Source: Rheinheimera sp. MMS21-TC3 | Lineage (GTDB): Bacteria; Pseudomonadota; Gammaproteobacteria; Enterobacterales; Alteromonadaceae | Direction of reading: 5' to 3' | NCBI RefSeq assembly: GCF_032229285.1 | Contig: NZ_CP135084.1 | Coordinates: forward strand, 1,736,001 to 1,800,000 | DNA: 64,000 bases | Shown here: piece after piece, positions 1 through 8,113 of the stretch | Layout of the letters: every line of letters starts with the position of its first letter | Numbering within the stretch: position 1 is the first letter of the stretch | The notes under the pieces: model-generated | What the model saw: only the letters and a program-made list of their open reading frames with translations | What the model was told of the DNA's origin: nothing | Databases searched by the model: none | Made by a program: the position numbers and the translations under genes

Positions 1-87
1 AAAAACAACGAAAAGACAGCTCTCATCGGTTAATAAGGGGGGGAAGTTATAGTGGTTTTATTATCGGCTATCACTAAACAGCTGTAC

Positions 88-465
88 CTATTGCAACACC
101 GACCTAACTGCAATCGAAAACGCCGCCACCATACCGATAATCCATATTGCGGAGCGGGTGGTGGCGTAGTCCAGCCAGTAACACACCAGATACGCCAGCC
201 GGCTGACGATAAATACCCAAGCTAAAATCACTGTGGTGCTATCCACTGTTTCAAGTGCTATGGCGCTGAATACGGCGCAGGCATAAATCAGCAAGGCTTC
301 AAAACTATTGTAATGCGCCGCATTAGCGCGCTGGCCAAAGCCGGTCAGGCTGGCTTGCTGTGCGCGCGGGTTATGGTTGTCATAACCGCCGGCTTTTTGC
401 ATAGCAAAAGCCAGTGGCGCTTTGGTAACCCCACAGGTGACGGCATAGAGGTAAAGCAGGGCCGT
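88..465 (-). pseudogene. MAPEG-family membrane protein, 5' truncated
   Basis: The reading frame encodes the C-terminal part of a small MAPEG-like membrane protein (eicosanoid/glutathione metabolism superfamily). The NHNPR and AHYNSFEAL motifs match the intact relative at 7609-8001. The first ATG is at 402, but homology runs upstream of it: a segment reading KAPLAFA matches KVPLAFA in the intact gene. The frame is closed by a stop at 466-468, so there is no proper N terminus. The missing 5' end coincides with the start of Rhs homology on the other strand, which points to a recombination junction near 420-470. The remaining part has three hydrophobic segments. Probably non-functional. Confidence 0.7.
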
Positions 466-1551
466 TTACTGCGTTTTCACGAAAACCAATATCAATACGA
501 CGATAACGGTAATCAGCTAGCTGCCACCGCACCGGGCAAACGTCAGCAACGCGAGTTCAATGGCTTTAACCAGCTAACGGCATTGCAGCAGAATGATGCT
601 GTTACGCGTTACGAATATGACGCCTTTGGCCGGCGCAGCGCCAAAATTACCGCCGCCGGGCGTACTGATTATCTGTGGGAAGGCAACACGCTGATTGGCG
701 AATACTGTCAGGGTGAATACCGCTGGTATGTGTTTGAGCCAAACACTAATAAACCGCTGGCACTGATAAGCGGCGGCCAGTTGTATTTTTACCAGTTAGA
801 CCAGTTAGGCACACCGCTCAGCTTAACTGATAGCGAAAACAATATTGTCTGGCAAGCGCATTACACTGTGTTCGGTAAAGCCACTGTAACGGTTAATGAA
901 ATTGACAACCCCATCCGCTTTCAAGGCCAGTACTATGACAACGAAAGTGGCTTACACTACAACCATTTTAGGTACTACGACCCCGAAACCGGCCGCTTTA
1001 TCAGCCAGGACCCAATAGGGCTGCTCGGTGGCATCAACCACTACCAATATGCGCCAAACCATATCAACTGGATAGATCCATTGGGGCTGAGTTGCAAAGA
1101 GAATGCTGTAAATGTCTTCAGTACCCAAGACCAAGCTGCTAATGCTGCTTTGAAGCTAGCTAATCCGTTATCAATTACTGACAATCTTGAATACGGAGGG
1201 TTAATATACAGAGATGAAAACGGCAATTACGGTTTTTCCGGCCCCGTAAAAGGGTCTGATCAAGGCGTCAACCCGCATGATGCAGTTATACCCGATGGCG
1301 CAACACTGGTTGGTGACTACCATACGCATGGTGATTATTCATTGATAGACAGAGTTAGCGGAGCTGCAATCAGAACAGGTGATCCTTTACGTGATGAGTT
1401 TAACAGTGATAACTTTTCAGCGGGCGATTACTCGGGGATCCGTGCGGATGCTCGCGGTATATCAGGCTATCGGGGCTATTTAGGAACACCCGGAGGGTTA
1501 TTTAAGGTATTCAATCCGGAAGACGGAACTGTTTCGGTGTTAAAAGAATGA
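421..1551 (+). pseudogene. Rhs/YD-repeat protein C-terminal fragment with DUF4329-like tip
   Basis: This is the 3' end of an Rhs gene. YD-repeat sequence (QYDDNGNQL, RYEYDAFGRR) leads to the conserved Rhs core end (RYYDPETGRFISQDPIGL, then NWIDPLGLS). A variable tip of about 155 residues follows. The frame is open from an ATG at 313, but its first 40 or so codons are antisense to the MAPEG fragment, so the natural N terminus is missing. The tip has an early Glu in LEYGGLI, a YHTHG motif (H-x-H at 1321-1329) and FSAGD further on. This order, E then HxH then S-x-x-D, is that of JAB/JAMM metallopeptidases and fits DUF4329. The metal-site reading is inference. Rhs tips are usually toxins released after cleavage at the DPxGL boundary. 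Confidence 0.75.
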
Positions 1552-1868
1552 AAATTTTATCGTCTATTGTACTACTTATGCTTATGGAGAATTCCACATT
1601 GTCAGAGATTAAAGCGCCTGTAGAAGTATTATCAATTAAAGCGTCGCATTTTGATGTTATTAAGCTTGCTGGTGAGCGGGTTGACGATGAGAGGCTGGGT
1701 ATATCGGGTTACAACATCACGCTTATGGAAGATGATAATAACTGGATTGTTTATTACCAACCTGCTGATTACCCTGCAGGTCAAAGAGGAAGTATTGGTA
1801 AAAAGACTTATGTTGTTGAACTTAGAAAAACTGACCTGAAAATTGTCAACGCATATTATGGCAGGTGA
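1548..1868 (+). CDS. small exported protein, putative partner of the Rhs tip
   Basis: A 106-residue protein whose ATG overlaps the stop of the Rhs fragment by four bases (ATGA), indicating translational coupling. The N terminus is a hydrophobic segment resembling a signal peptide. The mature part ends with a hydrophobic-alternating strand pattern and a final Arg (VNAYYGR). The genes at 3931-4260 and 5727-6068 sit in the same position after the same kind of tip. They share the layout: signal peptide, a strand-rich middle, a Gly-rich turn, a Y/C-x-V stretch and a terminal Arg. By position this is an immunity-gene slot; an exported immunity protein would imply that the toxin acts outside the cytoplasm. 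No family was recognised. Confidence 0.6.
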   Translation: MKILSSIVLLMLMENSTLSEIKAPVEVLSIKASHFDVIKLAGERVDDERLGISGYNITLMEDDNNWIVYYQPADYPAGQRGSIGKKTYVVELRKTDLKIVNAYYGR

Positions 1869-1880
1869 AATATCTGGTTG

Positions 1881-3028
1881 TTAGTCATCATTAACCCCTG
1901 CAGGCTTGGTAGCATCTGTTTCCTCAGGATAGTCCGGCTTATGCGCCTCTACCCATTGCTCGTCCTGGCGCGGGTCCATTTGTGCCAGTGATGCACCTGA
2001 GGCTGCCGGCACGGCAACAAACACACTTAGCTGCTCATTAGCTATGCGCTCTGCGCTTAAGGCATAAACACCCAATAGCAGTGCGGCTACTGCTAAAACA
2101 GTAAAAAACAGGCCGCCTGATATACCTAACACGGCGCCCAATATTAACGGGGCTAAAAACGAGCCAATACCATAGGCAAACAGCAAGCTGCGGCTAATTT
2201 CAACCAAATCTTTGCCGTGGTCTAATCTGTCGTTGGCGCGCGCCACGCTAAGCGGATAAATACTAAACAGGCTGGTGCCAAGCAAAAAACCAAGTAAATA
2301 AAATAACCAAAGTTGCGTTGCCAGCAGCGCCAGTAGCAAGCAAATGGCTGCACTAAACAACCCGGCCCATGCCAGTAACTTACGCCGGCCGTAGCGGTCG
2401 GATAAAGTGCCAACCGGCCATTATGCCAATAAACCACCAAGTATCGAAATGGCCATAAATGACGCTACAACTGATTGTTGTTGGTACATATTCAGCACAA
2501 ATACCGGCATCATGGTGTAAAAACCGCCGACAAAAAAGCCGCCAATTATACTGCCTACCAGCGCGAGCGGTGCAATATGTAATACCCTGGGCAAGCTGTA
2601 GCGCTCAAAAGGTTGCAACACAGGCTGACTGATTCGGGTAATCGCAACTAAAAACAGCGACGCCAGCACAAGCACTGATCCCAGAACAAACACCAGATGT
2701 GATGTTACGTTCAGGCTTAAAATCAGTTGACCCAGAGCGGTAGCCATAAAAAACACTACTGTGTATACCGCCAGAATCCGGCCCCGGTCATGTGGCTGCT
2801 TTTTTCATTTAGCCAACTTTCCAGCACTATCAGCAGTGCGTAAAAGGCGAAGCCAGACAGTAAACGTAGTATGGCCCAAAACCAGGGATCATAATGTAAA
2901 GTATGGCCAAGGAAGGCCATTACCATGAGCGCAGAAAAGGCAGAAAAACTGCGGGCATGCCCGACATTCACTATCAGCTTTTGGCTAAAAACCGCCGCCA
3001 GCAGGGCGCCGAGAAAAAATGCCAACCT
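1881..3028 (-). pseudogene. MFS transporter (YcaD-like), disrupted
   Basis: Three consecutive reading-frame pieces together encode a major facilitator transporter of about 380 residues. The segment around ESWLNEKSSHMT, the GTLSDRYGRRKLL motif A loop and the C-terminal membrane segments resemble the YcaD subgroup. Two lesions can be read directly. A one-base loss near 2785 shifts the frame: after SSHMT the correct continuation GRILAVYTVVFFMA is in another frame. An in-frame TAA at 2421-2423 interrupts LLA-stop-WPVGTLSDR. The 5' end is also missing: the frame starts about 50 residues into the family's usual sequence, where a GGGGTCAG motif begins at 3034. The substrate is unknown. Confidence 0.8.
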
Positions 3029-3227
3029 TCGGGGTCAGATCCAATTATTACAATTGTTAAAACCAATTAACTAGCATAGTTAATAGCGAAAATGGCCACG
3101 ATTCAGTAACGCGTTATTAAAAAAGGGGTCGTAGTTAATTAATAACTTGTTAAATTATGACTGTGACTAATTTTATATCATCTGAGTGTGTTGAGCTATT
3201 TGGTTAGCTCCTTATTAGCTATACCCA
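3026..3227 (+). repeat. AT-rich spacer with two GGGGTC motifs at gene junctions
   Basis: This spacer separates the truncated MFS gene from the second truncated Rhs fragment. It carries GGGGTCAGATCC at 3034 and GGGGTCGTAGTTAATTAATAA near 3126. Similar GGGTCAGAGTTAATTAATA and GGGGTCAGATCAAAATT strings occur at 7515 and 26461, also next to truncated genes. Such motifs resemble ends of small REP/RAYT-type elements, but no transposase is present, so this is inference only. No gene is seen here. Confidence 0.35.
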
Positions 3228-3938
3228 TTGGGCACGCCATTAAGCCTAACCGACAGCGACAACAACATCGTCTGGCAAGCCCAGTACAGCGTATTTGGCA
3301 AAGCCATTGTTACAGTTAACAAAATCGACAACCCAATCCGCTTTCAAGGCCAATATTTTGATAACGAAAGCGGGCTACACTACAACCACTTCAGGTACTA
3401 CGACCCAACAACAGGCCGCTTTATCAGCCAAGATCCAATAGGGTTAATAGGCGGTATAAACCACTACCAATATGCACCGAATCATATTAACTGGGTAGAT
3501 CCGTTGGGGTTGAGTTGTAAGGAATTTAAAACTGCTGATGCAGCTGCTTTAAGTGCTTCAAAATTAATTTTTCAGCGTTCTATAGACGAAGATCTTGAGT
3601 ATGGTGGAATGATCTTTAAACGACAAAATGGGACATATGGTTTTACACAACCAATCAAAGGCACTGTTGACGGAGTTGACCCAGGAGGCCCAGATTCAGT
3701 ACCGTTGGGAACTGAAGCTGTTGCATATTACCACTCACATGGTGCATATAATGTACTTTATGATAGTGAAAACTTTTCAAATGCTTACGATCCTGACTAT
3801 GATGATTGGTATGGAGACATTCCATATGCAAACGATTTGAAAGTAGATGGGTATTTAGTTACACCAAAAGGTTTGTTTAAGAAATACTCATTTATTGATA
3901 ATCAAGTTTATGAGTTAGGGAAAGTTACTAGTGATTAG
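3228..3938 (+). pseudogene. Rhs C-terminal fragment 2 with divergent DUF4329-like tip
   Basis: The frame starts abruptly at a TTG in the middle of the Rhs core (LGTPLSLTDSDNN). It runs through RYYDPTTGRFISQDPIGL and NWVDPLGLS into a tip of about 140 residues. The core is very similar to the first copy (421-1551), whereas the tip is clearly diverged. The tip keeps the same skeleton: LEYGGMIF, YYHSHG, then DSENFS and GYLVTPKGLFKKY. The Glu and H-x-H positions of a JAMM-like site are preserved; the downstream Asp is less certain. The upstream Rhs body is missing, so this is a displaced tip rather than a working gene, unless recombination restores it. Confidence 0.75.
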
Positions 3939-4260
3939 TTATATTTCTGTATTAATAATAGGATTGATTACGATGTCTTCAATGAACATTACTGATAAGG
4001 TTAGACTTGATGAACTGAGAGTAAAAACAACTGTATCAGGTATTTACCTACAAGCTTGGCAAGCAGTTGAACTGCATTTAAAGGCAAATAATTACGTAAT
4101 AGAATATGACAAGATTTTAGTTACATTCATCGAAAATGACTCTGATTATGAGGTTTATTTAAGAAAGCCGGTAACTACTAAAATTCTTGGCGGAGGAGGA
4201 GGAATTTGTGTAGTAAGTAAAAAAGATTTTTCAGTTAAATCATGCTCTTTTAATCGTTAA
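3931..4260 (+). CDS. small exported protein, putative partner of Rhs tip 2
   Basis: A 109-residue protein that probably starts at GTG 3931, overlapping the Rhs tip stop by eight bases (GTGATTAG). The N terminus is hydrophobic (ISVLIIGLITM) like a signal peptide. The rest is strand-rich with a run of five glycines and a C-terminal Arg. An ATG at 3973 is an alternative start but would remove most of the signal-like segment. Sequence similarity to the 1548 and 5727 proteins is weak, but size, position and C-terminal layout agree. Inferred to be a cognate immunity or accessory protein. Confidence 0.55.
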   Translation: MISYISVLIIGLITMSSMNITDKVRLDELRVKTTVSGIYLQAWQAVELHLKANNYVIEYDKILVTFIENDSDYEVYLRKPVTTKILGGGGGICVVSKKDFSVKSCSFNR

Positions 4261-4312
4261 AGCTAAAATTAACGTACATAAATGAACTCATTAACTATGG
4301 CAGAATAACACT

Positions 4313-4530
4313 TTATTAGGCGAGCATAACAACAGCGAGTTTACTTGGTACCTGTTCGAGCCAAATAGTAATAAACCGCTAGCGTTAATAAAACGCGGCA
4401 AGGTCTATTTTTATCAACTAGACCAACTGGGCACGCCATTAAGCCTAACCGATAGCAAAATCGACATCCGATAACAGGCCGTTTTATCAGCCAAGACCCA
4501 ATAGGGTTAATCGGCGGTATAAATGTAAGC
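4313..4530 (+). pseudogene. Rhs core fragment with internal deletion
   Basis: A short relic of an Rhs core. One frame reads LLGEHNNSEFTWYLFEPN then YFYQLDQLGTPLSLTDS, matching residues in the first Rhs copy. After a deletion of roughly 60 codons the homology resumes in another frame with TGRFISQDPIGLIGGIN, up to about 4530. No tip follows. It shows repeated insertion or recombination of Rhs ends in this region. Confidence 0.7.
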
Positions 4531-4688
4531 CTAACGATAACCACACCTAGCAGCATGATTGACGTTACGCTTACGATTAAACTAACCTGTTAGCGCTAGG
4601 CTAGCGAAATTAACGTGCTTGTTAGGCAAAATTAAAGTTTGCTGAAAAGCTCAGCTACTAGGTTAAATACCTAAAATAGCCAATAATA

Positions 4689-5243
4689 TCAGTGCTTTTT
4701 ATTTAAATACTCTGCAACTTCAACTACCTGCTGATGGGTGCCTGTAGGCAGCAAATACTTAACTTCTTTGCTATAGCATAACGCTTCATCTTTAGCCCAA
4801 GCGGATGAAACCTTATGCCCTAACAAAAGCGTCCCTGACGGGCATTGAGTATAGCCATTACTGCGCGTTGCGACTTGCCAAACTATATAATCTACTACAA
4901 CAGTGACGCCTGAAACGACAATCAAAATGGCAATGCCCGTTACTAACTTCACTTTTATTTTTGCCAGCAAAGGTTTTTCAAGTAATGTTAGAGCAACCTC
5001 GTTAATACCCATAAATGTTGCTAAGCACATTGCAAACCAAATAGGGATCATAGAAATATTGCCAGCAGAAAAAAACACTACAGGATAATTGCTATATGGA
5101 TATAACGCCTCCTGAACAATCATATAAAATCCAGAAGATATCATAAACCAACTCATAGCCAACGTTATTAATGTGGCCAAACCTAATGCGACTAAATATG
5201 TTGCATCTAACTTATCTAATCGCTGTTTTAGCAACTTTACCAC
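4689..5243 (-). CDS. membrane protein, putative immunity partner
   Basis: A 184-residue protein with about four hydrophobic segments (residues ~15-40, ~55-80, ~95-120 and a short N-terminal one). It has a C-terminal soluble tail with two cysteines (TQCPSG, ALCYSKE) and ends YLNKKH. Its start overlaps the end of the upstream gene (5237-5584) by seven bases, so the two are translationally coupled. A polytopic membrane protein directly after a hydrophobic toxin-like tip is the usual arrangement for immunity to pore-forming toxins. That reading is inference from context; the family was not recognised. Confidence 0.5.
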   Translation of the reverse strand: MVKLLKQRLDKLDATYLVALGLATLITLAMSWFMISSGFYMIVQEALYPYSNYPVVFFSAGNISMIPIWFAMCLATFMGINEVALTLLEKPLLAKIKVKLVTGIAILIVVSGVTVVVDYIVWQVATRSNGYTQCPSGTLLLGHKVSSAWAKDEALCYSKEVKYLLPTGTHQQVVEVAEYLNKKH

Positions 5244-5584
5244 GGCCTTAATACCTCATTAACAATGTTATTTAACTCTTTCTTTGCTGTAATTTTTATA
5301 GCCAAAATGATTTTTTCAGTTGTAATCAAATATACATTATGAAGCTCATCAACAAGAGTTTTCGATATTTTTTTCTCTTTGTGCTCTAGGTACTTTATTA
5401 TTGACTTCGTAATTTCATACTCTGAATCAAGGTCATTTAAACGTCGGCTAACAAATATACCGACGGCAATACCTAAGCCAATTGCAACAACAGCAACTGT
5501 TCCGGGTGCTATCAGAATACCAAACAGAACACCAGCAATAGCCCCTATAACAGCTTTAACAATATCGGTACTTGGCATACACAT
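5237..5584 (-). pseudogene. hydrophobic toxin-tip-like fragment, 5' truncated
   Basis: The 115-residue frame begins with a long glycine/alanine-rich hydrophobic hairpin (KAVIGAIAGVLFG, then IGLGIAVGIFV). A charged region with EYEITKSIIKYLEHKEKK follows. This resembles the C-terminal end of Rhs or colicin-like toxins that carry a membrane hairpin. Its first codons are antisense to the DUF4329 relic at 5576-5734, so the apparent ATG lies at a recombination junction and the body of the protein is absent. The following gene encodes a membrane protein that overlaps it. Toxin identity is inference; it could also be a plain small membrane protein. Confidence 0.45.
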
Positions 5585-5734
5585 GGTGATTACTCTGCTT
5601 TTGATGAGAATGATAATATTGTAAGAACCAGCGATCCAAGTTTAGACCATTTTAATAGTGATAATTTTTCACCTCCAGATATTGACGTTGCTGATAGTAG
5701 AGCTAAAGATACTAGTGAATATAAAGATGATTAA
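5576..5734 (+). pseudogene. third DUF4329-like Rhs tip relic
   Basis: The frame starting at 5576 reads HTHGDYS, then DHFNSDNFSPPDI and ends EYKDD before a TAA. This aligns with YHTHGDYS and FNSDNFSAGDYS of the first tip. The H-x-H and S-x-x-D positions are kept. The upstream half with the Glu is missing, and so is the usual C-terminal GYLGTPGGLFK block. It overlaps the start of an opposite-strand ORF. Its stop overlaps the next gene's ATG by eight bases, as in the second pair. Confidence 0.7.
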
Positions 5735-6068
5735 AATAATATTACTGATTCTTTTCTTTTTTTTTACTAATAGTGCTTATTCAGCTTTGAAGGAGATAGA
5801 TTTGGAACTTTCAACAGATACACGTTTTGAAGGCATTGTTATTCCTAGCCTTGTTAATGCATATGCCGATTTTTTGACATTTGACTATAAAATTACCAAC
5901 TTTACAGTGTCCATAAATATCTCTGAAAATATAATTATTACTTTTATTCCAAAGTTTGCTCCTGAAGAAGGCACTCCTCTTGGCGGAAAAACAAAATATG
6001 GACGTGTTGTTTCCTATGAAATTGATATAAAAACAGGAGATATAATAAATCGAAGTTTCGCACGATAA
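5727..6068 (+). CDS. small exported protein, putative partner of Rhs tip 3
   Basis: A 113-residue protein starting at ATG 5727, which overlaps the tip relic's stop. The signal peptide is classical: KII, a run of Leu/Ile/Phe, and a likely cleavage after AYS. The mature part is strand-rich, with a Gly-rich turn (TPLGGKTKYG) and the C terminus IINRSFAR. This ending resembles the other two partner proteins. It has outlived its toxin partner, as orphan immunity genes often do. The function is inferred from position. Confidence 0.6.
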   Translation: MIKIILLILFFFFTNSAYSALKEIDLELSTDTRFEGIVIPSLVNAYADFLTFDYKITNFTVSINISENIIITFIPKFAPEEGTPLGGKTKYGRVVSYEIDIKTGDIINRSFAR

Positions 6069-6105
6069 GCGTAGGAAGTAATTAATTATAGGAAAGTTAG
6101 TATTA

Positions 6106-6387
6106 ATGGAACAAGAAAATCGCTTAGTGCTGATTGACATTATGGAACAGCTTCATAAAGATCCGGCTGATATTGAAGAGCAGTGGCAAAAAGTAACACC
6201 GTTATTGATTGAATTGTCGGCTAGTTCGCCTGACGGGTTTGCAGGCATAACCGCGATGATTAATCGCCACTTTACCAATGCAACTAAATTTAAAAATGCA
6301 AATATCCAACAGTTTGAATTAGAGTCTGGCTTAATAAAGCTTAAAACCTATTTTAAAAAGCTAGATCTACTAGAAGAAGCCTCTTAA
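6106..6387 (+). CDS. hypothetical protein, 93 residues
   Basis: Starts at ATG 6106 after an AGGAAAG ribosome site. The product is soluble, acidic and predicted helical (EQENRLVLIDIMEQL at the start, FKKLDLLEEAS at the end), without signal peptide or cysteines. It follows the third Rhs partner gene by 37 bases and precedes the 6421 gene by 33, so the three may be one transcript. No family was recognised. Confidence 0.5.
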   Translation: MEQENRLVLIDIMEQLHKDPADIEEQWQKVTPLLIELSASSPDGFAGITAMINRHFTNATKFKNANIQQFELESGLIKLKTYFKKLDLLEEAS

Positions 6388-6420
6388 TAGCGTTTTATTA
6401 CAAACTACCAAGGACGCTCA

Positions 6421-6849
6421 ATGAATATTATTGCCTTAGCGGCCAATTGGGTTGAGCAGCAACAACATGTGATTGCTAAAACAGGCCGCTCTTTAACCGA
6501 TGCCGAGCAAGCAATAGCCAAGCAGGTTGGGGTGGAAAAGCCTGAAGCGGTATTTATAGCGCAAGTGCCTGCTATAGAGCGGCCTGCACAGGCCGAACTT
6601 GCTGCATTGTGTCAACAACAAGGCTTTTTAACAGATGACACTATAGGCTTAACCTTAGGCTATGGCATTTATATAAAGCAGGGCCATTTAACTCCCCGTT
6701 TGTTATCTCATGAATTACGCCATGTTTATCAATATGAGCAGGCAGGCTCTGCCGAGGCTTTTTTAAGCCGCTATATTGCTCAAGTGATGCAATATGGTTA
6801 TGCCGATGCACCGCTTGAAATTGATGCTAGGGCACATGAAATAAGTTAA
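6421..6849 (+). CDS. small protein with HExxH zinc-peptidase motif
   Basis: A 142-residue cytosolic-looking protein with an AAGGA ribosome site before ATG 6421. Residues ~98-102 are HELRH, a gluzincin-type HExxH signature, followed by VYQYEQ. About 30 residues later PLEIDARAHE could supply the third zinc ligand Glu. The pattern resembles minimal metallopeptidase domains of the DUF4157 kind, although the protein is short. It sits at the end of the Rhs-tip region with a strong hairpin terminator right after it. The role is unknown; peptidase activity is inference from the motif. Confidence 0.55.
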   Translation: MNIIALAANWVEQQQHVIAKTGRSLTDAEQAIAKQVGVEKPEAVFIAQVPAIERPAQAELAALCQQQGFLTDDTIGLTLGYGIYIKQGHLTPRLLSHELRHVYQYEQAGSAEAFLSRYIAQVMQYGYADAPLEIDARAHEIS

Positions 6850-6856
6850 AAGTATA

Positions 6857-6894
6857 TAACCCCTAACAGCAAAAGCTTTAGCTGTTAGGGGTTA
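6857..6894. terminator. bidirectional hairpin terminator
   Basis: A perfect 14-base stem (TAACCCCTAACAGC with its complement) and a 10-base loop lie between two convergent genes. AT-rich flanks on both sides suit termination in both directions. Confidence 0.8.
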
Positions 6895-6911
6895 ATTATT
6901 CCACTGGGTGT

Positions 6912-7492
6912 TTATTGTGCTGTTAAACCGCCATCAACCACAAACTCTGAGCCGGTTGAGTAGCTAGAGTCATCTGAGGCTAAATAAAGAACTAATTGCG
7001 TAACTTCTTCCACTTTGGCTAAGCGTTTTAACGGAATGGTTTTAGCAAAAGCTGCAACGGCGTCTTTAGTGTCGGCTTGCATTATCATTGGTGTTTCTAT
7101 TACGCCAGGGTGTACCGAGCTCACCCTAATATCAAAAGCAGCACACTCTAAAGCTGCGGCTTTGGTCATACCGGTAACGGCAAATTTAGAATCGGTATAG
7201 CCAATAGCCCCGCCAACTAAGCCATTAATAGATGAAATATTAACAATAGAGCCACCACCAGCTTTTTTCATTGAGCCAATAACCGCTTTCATACCCAAAA
7301 ATACCGACACTTGGTTAATATCAACAATGCGCCGATAGTCTTCTAAAGACGTCTCAAGAATAGACTTCGCCATGGTAATGCCAGCATTATTAACCAACAC
7401 ATTCACAGGGCCAAACTGCTGCCCAGTGCTGGTAATCATTTTTTGCCAATCTTGCTCGCTATAATAACCACTTTATCTTGTAAACGAGCCAT
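6912..7492 (-). pseudogene. short-chain dehydrogenase (SDR), internally deleted
   Basis: The C-terminal three quarters are a classical SDR: VNVLVNNAGIT, the catalytic Ser in NISSING, the Tyr/Lys pair in GYTDSKFAVTG and a C-terminal SEFVVDGG. The gene seems to start at the ATG at 7490-7492 (MARLQDKVVII). The next expected part, the TGxxxGIG cofactor-binding loop and about 50 residues, is absent. The frame then shifts, resuming as EQDWQKMITSTG. The ATG at 7439 used by a simple ORF call is therefore internal. Without the glycine loop NAD(P) binding is unlikely. Confidence 0.75.
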
Positions 7493-7608
7493 AATAAGTC
7501 CTTAATATGGGGTCATAATATGGGTCAGAGTTAATTAATATACTGTTAATTCCTTAAGTGCTGCAGCTTCGCTCTTCTGGTGAAAAGTAGCGCAGCTAAC
7601 TAAGTGAA

Positions 7609-8001
7609 CTAAACAAATAAAGCAATAATTGGCATAGCAAAGCAGCATGCCATACCTAAAAACCAAACTAGCGAGCGTAAGCTTGCTAAGTTAAACCAAT
7701 AACAGCATAAATAACCAACACGGCTAAGTACAAATAGCCAGCCTAGGGTAACACTTAAGCTGCCAACAGGGCCGCTTTGTGCTGTTATTAACACCGCAGC
7801 GGCGAAGATAGCTAAGGCTTCAAAACTATTGTAATGGGCCGCGTTGACGCGCTCAGCAAAACCATCTAAAGCTGCCTGTTGTTTTCTGGGATTATTGTTA
7901 TCGTAGCGGCCGGTTTTATTTATGGCAAAGGCAAGGGGCACCTTAGCAAGGTAAGGTAAAAACATGGTAACTAATAAACTGGTTAATAATGACGCTAGCA
8001 T
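7609..8001 (-). CDS. MAPEG-family membrane protein
   Basis: An intact 130-residue protein with four hydrophobic segments, the family's usual size. Diagnostic motifs are NNNPRKQQA and AHYNSFEAL. Bacterial MAPEG proteins of this short type are inner-membrane proteins of poorly defined function, related to glutathione transferases and eicosanoid enzymes. It is a paralogue of the truncated copy at 88-465. Three copies of a 13-base AT-rich repeat lie just upstream in its promoter region. Confidence 0.8.
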   Translation of the reverse strand: MLASLLTSLLVTMFLPYLAKVPLAFAINKTGRYDNNNPRKQQAALDGFAERVNAAHYNSFEALAIFAAAVLITAQSGPVGSLSVTLGWLFVLSRVGYLCCYWFNLASLRSLVWFLGMACCFAMPIIALFV

Positions 8002-8015
8002 AATGTGCTCTCTTC

Positions 8016-8060
8016 TTAAGTAAAATAGTTAAGTAAAATAGTTAAGTAAAATAGTTAAGT
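8016..8060. repeat. 13-bp tandem repeat, 3.4 copies
   Basis: TTAAGTAAAATAG repeats three times with a partial fourth copy, 15-60 bases before the MAPEG start codon. Copy-number changes by slippage could alter promoter spacing. No effect can be shown from sequence alone. Confidence 0.8.
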
Positions 8061-8113
8061 GAAAACTAGCTAATTAAGCTAAAGCTTAGCTAATATTCTG
8101 TGTTGTGTTTGTT

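Noticed and set aside
2222-2440. 72-codon minus-strand ORF in the MFS region
   Set aside because: It is out of frame with the MFS homology, which continues through it in the neighbouring frame around an in-frame stop.
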